Of a DNA stretch of 64,000 nucleotides, positions 24,060 through 32,439 are shown one piece after another. How positions within the stretch are numbered: the stretch's first letter is position 1; each line of letters opens with the position of its first letter. The stretch lies in the NCBI RefSeq assembly GCF_030216305.1, contig NZ_JASOKT010000003.1:1-64000 (forward strand). Direction: 5' to 3'. The notes below the pieces were generated by a model. That model was given only the letters and a program-made list of their open reading frames with translations. It searched no databases and was not told the origin of the DNA. Position numbers and translations under genes: made by a program. Source of the stretch: Actinotignum timonense. GTDB lineage: Bacteria; Actinomycetota; Actinomycetes; Actinomycetales; Actinomycetaceae.

Positions 24060-25247
24060 ATGAAACGATTCACTCCCGCAGCCCTGGCCCTCGCGAGCGC
24101 CTTCGCGCTCACGCTCGCCGGGTGCACGAATTCTGGCGGTTCGGCCGCGTCACCCGATTCCAGCGCGCCTGCCGCGAGCGCCGCGCCCGCCACCGCTGCT
24201 CCCGCACCCGAGTTCGCGGCGCTGGCCAGCTCGGAACTCGCGCTTCCCGATTACCTCGCGCGGGCGGTGCGCGACGGCGACGGCACCTACCCCGGCAAAG
24301 AACCCGCCCAAGTCACCGTGCCCTTCACCAACGGCACCGCACTCCTCCACGACACCGAGCGCGGCACCCCCGCGCGCACACCCGTCGCCGCGGGCGCCAC
24401 CCCGAGCACAAACCTTTTCGAAATCCGGATGGACGATCTGGGCTCCACCACCCTGGGCGGGGTGCCTGTGCGCGGCGTGATTTTTACGAGCAGTATCCGC
24501 AGGGCCGGGCCCGAAGCGGCGCCGGAAACTCCGTCGGTCACTTTCGCGTGGTACGACGGCGCCAACCGGCCTATCGCCCAGATTATGCCTGAGGACTACC
24601 GGCATGGCAGCGCGCGTGCTCCCCGAGTCGACGTGGTGGATATGCAGCCGGACCAGATCTCCCTGAGCTGGGCGCCGCTGGATAGTTTCGGTGGGCAGGC
24701 CAGCGTGCGTGGGCGTTTCACGTGGAACGGAAGCGCGTGGGTCCAGGATCGGGTCGAGTACACGCTGGCCGATGGCAGCGTCGTCGTGCAACCGAAAAAC
24801 GCCGAGCTGGAAGCGCTGGCAACAGCAGAGAAGGCGCGGGAGGCTGGAATGCCCGGCGAGCTCGCCGGGCGTGTGTTCACGGCGGATACTCGGATCGCCG
24901 GGTGTTCGCTGCGCGGGCCGGACTCGATCACGTACTTCCCTTACGCCTCGTTTATTGCGGATAACCGGGCGGATGCGGCGGCGGGCGATGCGCAAGCTGC
25001 GAGTGGCGAGCGCGGGCGCTCCTACTGGATCGGGGAGCCCGCGGAAACCAAGCCGGCCGCGGCCACCGATATTCTGTGTGCGCTGGATGGAAATGAGTTC
25101 GCCATTTTGGGCGGCAACCGGCGCGAGGCCGCGCAGCTGGTCCCCGAGACCCCGACCAAGCGTTTCGATTCCTACCTGGTGTTGGAGGGCAACCCGGCCG
25201 GTGAGGCGCGGCTGAAGGAAATCGTTGCTGCGGAGAACGAATCATGA
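24060..25247 (+). CDS. Lipoprotein related to the protein at 60227-61447
   Basis: 395 residues. The lipobox LAGC sits at about residues 18-21, then an Ala/Pro linker. The rest is a beta-rich extracellular region of unknown fold. Segments such as SGQASV..FTWNGSAWVQ, AEYTLADGS and ATDILCALDGN correspond in order to FVWNGSEFVQ and PTDILCVFSADN in the protein encoded at 60227-61447, so the two are distant paralogues. The ATG at 24060 is preceded by GAAGGAG. Its stop overlaps the ATG of the HicB-like gene by ATGA, suggesting coupled translation. Confidence 0.75.
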   Translation: MKRFTPAALALASAFALTLAGCTNSGGSAASPDSSAPAASAAPATAAPAPEFAALASSELALPDYLARAVRDGDGTYPGKEPAQVTVPFTNGTALLHDTERGTPARTPVAAGATPSTNLFEIRMDDLGSTTLGGVPVRGVIFTSSIRRAGPEAAPETPSVTFAWYDGANRPIAQIMPEDYRHGSARAPRVDVVDMQPDQISLSWAPLDSFGGQASVRGRFTWNGSAWVQDRVEYTLADGSVVVQPKNAELEALATAEKAREAGMPGELAGRVFTADTRIAGCSLRGPDSITYFPYASFIADNRADAAAGDAQAASGERGRSYWIGEPAETKPAAATDILCALDGNEFAILGGNRREAAQLVPETPTKRFDSYLVLEGNPAGEARLKEIVAAENES

Positions 25248-25438
25248 GTACATACACTGCACGCGCTACCCTCGAGGACGGCTGGTGGGTAGTCGAGGTG
25301 GACGAAGTTCCCGGGCTCTTTACCCAAAGTCAAAACCCGGAGGATATTCCGGATATGGTGCGTGATGCCCTTGCGCTCTTCCCCGAAGTGGAACGTAATC
25401 CGGCCAGCGCCCGCGTTCGCGTTATCCTTCCGGACTGA
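25244..25438 (+). CDS. HicB-like antitoxin domain protein
   Basis: 64 residues. MSTYTARATLEDGWWVVEVDEVPGLFTQ is the HicB N-terminal ferredoxin-like fold, followed by the NPEDIPDMVRDAL helix; there is no C-terminal DNA-binding domain. No HicA toxin gene is adjacent. Translation is coupled to the lipoprotein before it by an ATGA overlap. Such solo HicB folds are common in actinobacteria and may not be antitoxins. Confidence 0.8.
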   Translation: MSTYTARATLEDGWWVVEVDEVPGLFTQSQNPEDIPDMVRDALALFPEVERNPASARVRVILPD

Positions 25439-25461
25439 GCCAGCCCGCAGCAGACATGGCG

Positions 25462-25491
25462 AAGGCCGGGGGTCCACGCTCCCCCGGCCTT
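25462..25491 (+). terminator. 11-bp perfect hairpin
   Basis: AAGGCCGGGGG and CCCCCGGCCTT flank an eight-base loop 23 bases behind the HicB-like gene. Confidence 0.7.
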
Positions 25492-25750
25492 CTGAAGACT
25501 CTCGCGCTAGAACAGCGGATGAAATGGGAACCATCCGGGTTCATCTTGGCTGCGACTGAGCCTGTCCCCAGGAGATAACCAGTCTCCCGGCAGCGGAACG
25601 GGTCCACGCCTCCCGTTGCTTTCCGCTGACATGTTCTATATAACCCGAGGTTCCCTAAAATACCATGCACCAAGGCTGGAATTTTCCTGGGAATCTGAGA
25701 CCGCTTCACCGCACTTGTTAAAGCTAGATACAATAGCCGTTGTTTGTAAT

Positions 25751-25880
25751 ACGCCGGGCGGACCCGGCCAGGCCAGCAAAGCCCAGCGCGCCTCGCCAGG
25801 CCCAGCAGAGCCCAGCGAGGCCTCGCCAGGCCTCGCCAGGCCCAGCCGAACCGCGCGGGCCCAGCACAACCGGGCCCGCA
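25751..25880 (+). repeat. 10-bp periodic repeat in the luxS leader
   Basis: Units such as CCTCGCCAGG (25791, 25821, 25831) and CCCAGCAGAG or CCCAGCGAGG (25801, 25811) follow each other in exact 10-base register. The array ends about 40 bases before the luxS start. The rest of 25492-25750 shows no gene. Confidence 0.7.
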
Positions 25881-25921
25881 CCCCGGCCCACACATATCGC
25901 GTTCCAAAGAAGGGAAGAGCC

Positions 25922-26386
25922 GTGCCGCATATGAACGTCGAGTCCTTCAACCTCGACCACCGGAAAGTTTCCGCACCTTACGTGCGGGTTGCCGATATCA
26001 AACACCTGCCGCACGGGGACGTCCTCACCAAATACGACATCCGCTTCTGCCAGCCCAATAAAGAACACCTGACCATGCCGGTTATCCACTCCATCGAGCA
26101 TTCCTTCGCCGAATACTCCCGCAATCACAGCGACGCCGTGGTCGATTTCTCCCCGATGGGCTGCCAAACCGGCTTCTACCTGCTGCTGGCCGCCGAACCG
26201 GACGTGCCCGCCACCTGCGACCTGGTGGAACAAACCTTCCGCGATATCCTGGCCGCCACCGAAGTCCCGGCCGCGAACGAAGTCCAATGCGGTTGGGGCG
26301 CCAACCACAACCTCAAAGCCGCCCAGGAAGCGGTAGCCGCCATGCTCGCCGGGCGCGAAACCTGGGAACAGGTGATGGCCAAGTGA
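25922..26386 (+). CDS. luxS: S-ribosylhomocysteine lyase
   Basis: 154 residues, the usual size. It splits S-ribosylhomocysteine into homocysteine and DPD, the precursor of autoinducer-2. The metal-binding [14 protein letters not shown] (residues near 53-66), the catalytic Cys in [12 protein letters not shown] and the late ANH motif (GWGANHN) are present. The GTG at 25922 has AAGGGA at the right distance; ATG at 25931 is an alternative. Its stop overlaps the start of the nucleosidase gene (GTGA), so the two consecutive steps of SAH recycling are co-translated. Confidence 0.96.
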   Translation: MPHMNVESFNLDHRKVSAPYVRVADIKHLPHGDVLTKYDIRFCQPNKEHLTMPVIHSIEHSFAEYSRNHSDAVVDFSPMGCQTGFYLLLAAEPDVPATCDLVEQTFRDILAATEVPAANEVQCGWGANHNLKAAQEAVAAMLAGRETWEQVMAK

Positions 26387-27810
26387 GCCCTACCCGCACC
26401 CGCTCCCTCGCCCCCGGCAAGACCCGGGCACGCGCCCTCATTATCGCAGCTCAAGACGAAGAAATCGTGCCGGTCCTCGCCGCCCTGCGCGCCGAACCTT
26501 TCTACGCCACCACCCCGGCCACCGCCGAATCCCTCCAGCCCATCTTCCCCACCGAACTGCGCGGGGCATCCGGTGTGAACGTGCCCACCGCCCTCGGCCC
26601 GATTCTCTGCATGCGCACCGGTGTGGGCCTGGTCGCCACCGCCTGCGCGCTCGGCTGGGCACTCTTCCGCTACCGCCCCGAAGTCATTATCTCGGCCGGG
26701 TCCGCCGGTGGCCTGGCTGCTGATATCCGGGTGGGCGACGTCGTCGCCGGAACCCGCTACCGTTACGGCCGCGCGGACGCAACCGTCTTCGGATACGCAC
26801 CCGGGCAGGTCCCCGGCGCCCCCGAATTCTTCGAAGGCGATGCCACCCTGCTCGCCGCCGTCCCCGAGAACATCCGGCGCGGCGAAATCCTCTCCTCCGA
26901 TGCCTTCGTCACGGCCGCGAACGTGGAAGACACCCGCACCCGCTTCCCCGATGCGCTCCTCACCGATATGGAATCGACCGCCGCCGCGCACACCGCCGCG
27001 CTCGCGGGAATTCCCTTCCTCACGATTCGTTCCGCCTCCGACCTGTGCGGCCCGCAGGCCGGGATCGACTACCACATCGGCATCGACGAAGCCGCCGACC
27101 TCTCCGCCCGCGCGGTCACGGCCACGCTCGCGCGCCTCGCGGAAATCACGCCGTGGCTCGGCACCTCCGCGGGTGGCTCGCGCGCCCGCCGCCTCACGCC
27201 GCGTTTCTCCCACCTCGCGCTCGAAGCCGCGATTCTCTACATTTTCGGCCGTGTCCACACCCCTGAGGGCGACGACGCCGCGGCGCCCGCCGCCTCGCTT
27301 GACGCGGATATGGTTGCGGATGTGCGCACAGCGCTCGAAGATTCTGAGTTGGACGTGGAGGAGGTGCTCGCCTGCATTGCCCGGGCCCAGGGCGCGATTG
27401 CGGCCGACCCGCACCTCACCCTCACAGCAAAGCAGTACGACGCCGAACGCCTGGCCGTCACGGAACTTGCGGGAGCGGAATCCGGGCGCGGGAAACTGAC
27501 CTGGCCGCCCACTTCACAAACCGTCATTAAGCGTTTCTCCGGATATTGGAACGAGGCACTCCAGGCGGTTGGCCTGGCGGTGAGCAACGGACGCAAGCGC
27601 GGGGCCTTGAAATTTGACCGGGAGGACTACGTGGATGCGCTGCGCAGCCACGCCATCGCGGCGCGGCGGAACGGCAAAACCGTCAGCTACAACGGGTACG
27701 TAGAGTGGCTGGCCGATTCGGGCAACCAGGGCACCTACCCCTCCGGGGCCGCCATCCGCCAGCGCTTTGGTTCGTGGTCCGCGGCGCTGGCGGAAGCCGG
27801 GATTAGCTAG
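26383..27810 (+). CDS. MTA/SAH nucleosidase fused to two HNH-associated DNA-binding-like repeats
   Basis: 475 residues, twice the normal length. Residues about 20-265 are a Pfs/MtnN nucleosidase: [23 protein letters not shown], a [10 protein letters not shown] stretch, [11 protein letters not shown] and the catalytic Asp in RSASDLCG. It makes S-ribosylhomocysteine for LuxS. Residues about 290-475 form a second region: a helical linker (with a GACGACGCCGC motif copy encoding GDDAA), then two repeats ending in [15 protein letters not shown] and [14 protein letters not shown]. These match the homing-endonuclease-associated repeat pattern (R-F-x-x-W-x-x-A-L-x-x-A/V-G). The fusion is read without a frameshift. 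The C-terminal role is unknown. Confidence 0.9.
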   Translation: MSPTRTRSLAPGKTRARALIIAAQDEEIVPVLAALRAEPFYATTPATAESLQPIFPTELRGASGVNVPTALGPILCMRTGVGLVATACALGWALFRYRPEVIISAGSAGGLAADIRVGDVVAGTRYRYGRADATVFGYAPGQVPGAPEFFEGDATLLAAVPENIRRGEILSSDAFVTAANVEDTRTRFPDALLTDMESTAAAHTAALAGIPFLTIRSASDLCGPQAGIDYHIGIDEAADLSARAVTATLARLAEITPWLGTSAGGSRARRLTPRFSHLALEAAILYIFGRVHTPEGDDAAAPAASLDADMVADVRTALEDSELDVEEVLACIARAQGAIAADPHLTLTAKQYDAERLAVTELAGAESGRGKLTWPPTSQTVIKRFSGYWNEALQAVGLAVSNGRKRGALKFDREDYVDALRSHAIAARRNGKTVSYNGYVEWLADSGNQGTYPSGAAIRQRFGSWSAALAEAGIS

Positions 27811-27880
27811 CCGGCGCGGCCGTGCGGCGCGCGGCAACGTGGCCCGGCCGTTGCCGGAACTGACCGGGCCGTACGCGCGC

Positions 27881-30103
27881 TTAGTACACCTCGGTGGCGC
27901 CCACTTGGTCCAGCATCCACGCCACTTCCTCGGCACGCTCGCGCCAGGCGTCGTAGCGCCCGGTTTTCCCGGCGTGCCCGGCCACCATCTCGATGCGCTC
28001 CAGGATGGGGCGCTCCGGGTTGGGCTTCGTTTTCTCGCGCAGCACCTGGACCCACTTGGTGGGCTCCACGTACAGCACCCGAATATCGTTGAGGGACGTG
28101 GTAGCCAGCACCGCCGGGTACTCCACCCCTTCGCGTACATTCTCCACCGGGCTGTACTCCTTCATATAGGCGTACACCTCCGGGGAAGCCACCGGGTTGC
28201 CCCATTCTTCCCACTCGCCCACCGTGAGCGGGAGTTCCGGCTTGAGGATGGTGGTCAGCGCATCCACGAAAGGCACCGCGGCATGCACGGCCCGGAATAG
28301 CTCCGGGGCCTGGTTGATCGCCGCGCCGATGAGCAGGCCGCCGGCGCTCCCGCCTTCGGCCACGAGCCGGTCAGGTGCCACCCAGCCGGAGTCGATAAGC
28401 CACCGTGCCGAATCCACGAAATCGTTAAATGTGTTTTTCTTGCGGAGGAGTTTTCCGTCGTCGTACCACTGGCGCCCCAGTTCACCGCCGCCGCGGATAT
28501 GCGACCACCCGATAACGACGCCGCGATCCAGCAAACTCAGGCGGTAAATCGAGAAATAGGGCTCGTTGGACACTTCGTAACTGCCGTAACCGTAGAGGTA
28601 GCCGGGGTTGGTGCCGTCCGGGTGTATATCGGCGCGGCGCACCACCGTGAGCGGGATTTCCACGCCATCGCGGGCGGTCACCCACACCGCGTCCTGGGTG
28701 TAGAGCGAGGGGTCGTAGCCCGGGATGTCGAGGGTGCGCAGGACTTCAATATCGCCAGTGAGCGGGTCGAAGGCCTTTTGGGTGGGCGGTTCCAGAATGG
28801 ACTGCTCGGTGAACACCACCCGGGAGGTGAACCAATTGCCCTCCGGGTAGGTTTCCACGAAGCTGCCCTCGCCGGTGGGGATGGCCACCGGGGTGGACCA
28901 GCCGTGATTGGTAGCCGGTGCGGCCGGCGTTTCCGCGGCCGGTTGGGCGGGCGCCACGGTGGCGGCGTCGTCGTTCCCGGAAACGGTCCCGGAATCGGAG
29001 GTGACCGCTAAGGGCGGCGTCGAACCGATGGCGCTGGCGGCAGAAAGTGGACGTTCCCGGCGCATGACCCGCAGCTGCGTTTGGCCTTCGGAGCGCATCG
29101 AGATGACGGCGTGGCCGGCGTAAGCCTCCACGTAATCGACGCGCTCGCCTTCCTCGGGCACGAAAATGGGGTCCCATTCTTCCGGGGTGGAGGTGCGCAG
29201 TGGCGCGGAAGCGACCTCGAAATCGGGGCGGTTGGCGTTGTGGACGATGAGGACCTGGTCGCCGGCCGGTTCGGCGGTGTATTCCAAGCCCTCGCGGCGG
29301 TCGAGGATCTTGACGCGCTGCTCGATATTCTCCGTGGAAATAAACCGCACATCCGAGGAGGTCACCGAGGCGGAGCGGATAATAATCCACTTGCCGTTGC
29401 GGGATTGTTCGTGATCGACGGAGAAGCGCTCGTCGTTTTCCTGGAAGAGGATCGTGTCGTTGAAATCGCCGATGCGGTGGAGGTTGACCTGCCACTGGCG
29501 CCACGAATCGTCCACGCGGGAATAGGCCACCGCGCTGGAATCGGCCATCCAGGCCAGGCCGTAGCCGATATTGCGCACCGAATCGTCCACGATCTGGCCG
29601 GTTTCGATATCGAAAATGCGCAGGGTGAAATGCTCATCGCCGGTGAAATCCACGCTCATCGCGCCGAGCTTGCCGTCCGGGGAGGGCATGAAGCCGCCGC
29701 AGAGGAAGAATTCTTCCCCGAGGGCGAGTTCGTTGCCGTCCCAAACCGGGAATTCCGGGAAAGACGTGTTGAGGTCCGGGCGGGCGGCGCCGCGCGCGGG
29801 GGTGCGGAACATCGCCGGGTACTGCCGGTCCTGGAAAGTGCGCCGGTAGTACCACCAATCCCCCACGCGGTAGGGCAGGGCGCGGTCGGCTTCCTTGGTG
29901 CGCGCCTTGAATTCGGCCACTAGGTTATCGCGTAGATCGCCAAGCCCCGCGGTTTGCTCCCGGAAATAGGCGTTTTCAGCGTCGAGGAGCGCGCGGACAT
30001 CCGGATCGGATTTATCGCGCAGCCACTCGTAGTTATCGACGTAGGTGTCGCCGTGGAAAGTACGTTCGGTAGGGATCTTCTTCGCAATCGGGCCGATAGT
30101 CAT
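27881..30103 (-). CDS. ptrB: Oligopeptidase B-like serine peptidase
   Basis: 740 residues. An N-terminal beta-propeller (about 70-420) and C-terminal alpha/beta hydrolase of the prolyl oligopeptidase family. The triad is visible: Ser 586 in EGGSAGGLLIGAA, Asp 673 in SLNDIRVLYVEP, His 710 in AGHAGKTGRY. It should hydrolyse short peptides after basic residues in the cytoplasm. An Ala/Pro insertion of about 35 residues near 385-420 sits in the propeller and contains a GACGACGCCGC motif copy (NDDAAT). Glycine replaces Arg before the nucleophile motif (GGSAGG instead of GRSAGG). Confidence 0.93.
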   Translation of the reverse strand: MTIGPIAKKIPTERTFHGDTYVDNYEWLRDKSDPDVRALLDAENAYFREQTAGLGDLRDNLVAEFKARTKEADRALPYRVGDWWYYRRTFQDRQYPAMFRTPARGAARPDLNTSFPEFPVWDGNELALGEEFFLCGGFMPSPDGKLGAMSVDFTGDEHFTLRIFDIETGQIVDDSVRNIGYGLAWMADSSAVAYSRVDDSWRQWQVNLHRIGDFNDTILFQENDERFSVDHEQSRNGKWIIIRSASVTSSDVRFISTENIEQRVKILDRREGLEYTAEPAGDQVLIVHNANRPDFEVASAPLRTSTPEEWDPIFVPEEGERVDYVEAYAGHAVISMRSEGQTQLRVMRRERPLSAASAIGSTPPLAVTSDSGTVSGNDDAATVAPAQPAAETPAAPATNHGWSTPVAIPTGEGSFVETYPEGNWFTSRVVFTEQSILEPPTQKAFDPLTGDIEVLRTLDIPGYDPSLYTQDAVWVTARDGVEIPLTVVRRADIHPDGTNPGYLYGYGSYEVSNEPYFSIYRLSLLDRGVVIGWSHIRGGGELGRQWYDDGKLLRKKNTFNDFVDSARWLIDSGWVAPDRLVAEGGSAGGLLIGAAINQAPELFRAVHAAVPFVDALTTILKPELPLTVGEWEEWGNPVASPEVYAYMKEYSPVENVREGVEYPAVLATTSLNDIRVLYVEPTKWVQVLREKTKPNPERPILERIEMVAGHAGKTGRYDAWRERAEEVAWMLDQVGATEVY

Positions 30104-30168
30104 GGAGGGATTCTACTGGAGATGCGGGGGTTGTTGCGCGCGGGCGGTTGGTGGGCGCGGGCGTGAGG

Positions 30169-30182
30169 TACGACGGCGCAGC
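30169..30182 (+). repeat. TACGACGGCGCAGC motif copy, intergenic
   Basis: Copy of the short dispersed motif 66 bases before the peptidase start. The stretch 30104-30545 otherwise holds only repeat copy B. Confidence 0.5.
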
Positions 30183-30237
30183 CGCCGGCCACCGCGGACC
30201 CCGCCACGTTAGTGGACGGAAGAGAGTGGGGACCTCA

Positions 30238-30352
30238 CAAACCTCAGCAGTCACACCAGCACCTGGGGAGGGGGCACGTGTTGTCAGAGATGTACTTCGC
30301 ATGTACGACATTTGCAGTACACTTCGGAAAAACACCCCGTGCCCAGCGGAGA
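30238..30352 (-). repeat. Dispersed ~100-bp repeat, copy B
   Basis: Reverse orientation. Its outer arms read GGCACG and CGTGCC where copy C has GGTATG and CATACC, a compensatory change that keeps the stem. Confidence 0.75.
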
Positions 30353-30545
30353 AAACGAGGACCGGCCCTGGACTACTCCGAGGAGCAGCGGTACCGGTCT
30401 TGGTGGAATAACCCTACCAGATCATTAAGGAAACGCAAGCCCCTGTGGATTCTAGTCAGAATCTAGGAGCTTTGAGCAGGTCGCGGGCGGTTGAGTAGCT
30501 TTCTCCGCTGCCGGTTTTCCGGCTTCCGAACGGAACTACGCGCGG

Positions 30546-31376
30546 TCAGCCGCGGCGGGAGAATTCGCGGGAGCGGGCGACGGCGAGGGAGTCGACCAGC
30601 TCGTTGGCGGCGTCGCCGGCGTGGCCCTTGACCCACTCCACTTCGGTGCGGCCGGTGCGGGCTTCGTAAAGATTAAGGAGGCGCTCGACGAGATCACGGT
30701 TCTTCACCGGTTTGCCGTCCGCCTTCTTCCAGCCCTTCGCACGCCAACCGCGCGCCCACTTCGTCATCACATTAATGACGTATTGCGAATCAGCACGAAT
30801 AAGCAGCGGAGCCTGGGGTCCGTGCTGAGCCGCCACATATTCCAAACCCTCGATGAGCGCCGTCAGCTCCATAATATTATTCGTGGTGCGGGCCGCGCCT
30901 CCACTGTTCCGCGCCCCGCTGAGCTGCTCCACCCAGGCCCAGCCGCCCGGCCCCGGATTACCCGAGCACGCCCCATCGGTGGCGAGCACCGCGGCAAAAC
31001 CCGGGCGGGGGCTGCCGACCGGGCTACCGCCACCGGCCGGCTGGGCCGGAGCGGGGCTGGCTGCGGCGTCGTCGTACCCCTCAACCTCTTCACCCACGCC
31101 CGCGAGCGGCAACACGCCCTGCACCTCGTTATCCACAGGCTCCGCAGCGCCGGTGCCGCTCGCATCGGTATCCACAACCGCGCGCAGCAAGCGCTCAGAA
31201 TCCGCGTGCCACAGCGCCCCGCTTTCGCGCCCCACATCAGCTAAACCGTGGCGGGAAGCGAGCGGCGAGGGCGCGGCGCCGTCGGCCAAACCTAAAAGTT
31301 CGAGGGCGGCGAGGGTAGTGAAGGTATCCGTGCCGCAACGTTCGGCCAATTCAGCGGTTGTTAACCAGGTTGTCAT
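30546..31376 (-). CDS. rnhA: Ribonuclease HI with N-terminal extension
   Basis: 276 residues. The C-terminal 150 residues are RNase HI, cutting RNA in RNA-DNA hybrids; the carboxylates are Asp 134 (ATDGACSGNPGPGG), Glu 170 (NNIMELTA), Asp 196 (RADSQYV) and Asp 262 (NELVDSLA). Residues 1-60 (TTAELAERCGTDTFTTLAALELLGL) look like a small helical, possibly HTH-like domain. The linker 70-125 is Ala/Pro/Gly-rich and includes a GTACGACGACGCCGCA motif copy (YDDAA). The N-terminal domain is not part of the standard enzyme. Confidence 0.93.
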   Translation of the reverse strand: MTTWLTTAELAERCGTDTFTTLAALELLGLADGAAPSPLASRHGLADVGRESGALWHADSERLLRAVVDTDASGTGAAEPVDNEVQGVLPLAGVGEEVEGYDDAAASPAPAQPAGGGSPVGSPRPGFAAVLATDGACSGNPGPGGWAWVEQLSGARNSGGAARTTNNIMELTALIEGLEYVAAQHGPQAPLLIRADSQYVINVMTKWARGWRAKGWKKADGKPVKNRDLVERLLNLYEARTGRTEVEWVKGHAGDAANELVDSLAVARSREFSRRG

Positions 31377-31557
31377 AGCTTTAGGTTAGCGTGCCGGGCG
31401 GCGCGGCCACGCATTCCCCGGGGATACCGCGAAGTTATCCACAGGGGCGGGCGCGGGCGCACGCGGCCACGGGCCCTGTGCATACGCGCACGAAAACCGT
31501 TTCTGCCCGGTACCCTTGTACTAGGGAACCCTGTTCGGACCCAGAATAAGGAGAATA

Positions 31558-32439
31558 ATGCTCAACCTAGCTGAATATCGCGACGCCCTGAAGCTCGACG
31601 ACGAGTGGCCCGCGCCCGCCGCCTCGAAGCGCACCGACCGGGAACTTTTTGAGATTGCCTTCGGCGGCCTGGAAGGCAACCTGGCGAAAATGACCGACCG
31701 GGAGCTCTTCACCGAACTCAACCACCGCCTCATCCAGCGCGATCCTGAAGAAGTCAGCGAGGAGGTCTCGCGCGCGATTGACGTGCTGCTATACCGGCTG
31801 TCCGGCTACCTGGGGCGCACCGAGGCCCGCCACCTGGCTCGTATTTCTGACATGATGCCCGAATCCGAATACCCGGCCCGGGATAAGACCGTGATTTGGC
31901 GCGGGGATGCGCGGGAACTCGTGGTGGACGCGGTGGTCAACGGGGCGCGCCCCAATCTGCTGGGCTACCGCGATTACAATAAGCCCTCCATCGACCAGGC
32001 CATTCACGGCCAGGCCGGCCCGTGGCTGCGCAATGATTGCGCCACGCTGTACTCGATGTCGGATCGCGAACTGGAACCGGGCGAAGCGGCGCTCACTCGC
32101 GGGTATCGCCTGCCGGCGCGCTACGTGCTCCACACCCTGCCGCCCACGGTGGAAGGTGAGGTCACGGATGCGGATCGTGCGGCGCTGGCCAGCTGCTACA
32201 CTCGCTGCCTCGACCTGGCGTCAGAAAAGGGCGATATTACTTCGGTGTCCTTCTGCTCGCTGGCCACCGGTCATTCGCATTTCCCCTTCGCGGAAGCCAC
32301 GCGGATCGCGCTGGATACCGTGGCGCAGTGGCTGCACCAGAATCCGCGCTCGAATGTGAATCTGGTGGTCTTTGATATCTTCGCTGATGAAGATGCGGAA
32401 CATTTCGTGCGCACGATTGAGCGCTGGGTGGAGGAATAA
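31558..32439 (+). CDS. Macrodomain protein of the zinc-macro type, zinc ligands replaced
   Basis: 293 residues. The N-terminal 100 residues are helical; the macrodomain follows (VIWRGDARELVVDAVVNGA, ALTRGYRLPARYVLHTLPP, ASCYTRCLDLA, SFCSLATGHSHFPFAEAT). This is the layout of zinc-containing protein-ADP-ribose hydrolases. The segment that normally carries the Cys-x-x-x-His-x-Cys zinc ligands reads GYRDYNKPSID (136-146) and has none, and the usual NAAN is NGAR. It may bind ADP-ribose without hydrolysing it. The stop overlaps the next start (TAATG). Confidence 0.82.
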   Translation: MLNLAEYRDALKLDDEWPAPAASKRTDRELFEIAFGGLEGNLAKMTDRELFTELNHRLIQRDPEEVSEEVSRAIDVLLYRLSGYLGRTEARHLARISDMMPESEYPARDKTVIWRGDARELVVDAVVNGARPNLLGYRDYNKPSIDQAIHGQAGPWLRNDCATLYSMSDRELEPGEAALTRGYRLPARYVLHTLPPTVEGEVTDADRAALASCYTRCLDLASEKGDITSVSFCSLATGHSHFPFAEATRIALDTVAQWLHQNPRSNVNLVVFDIFADEDAEHFVRTIERWVEE

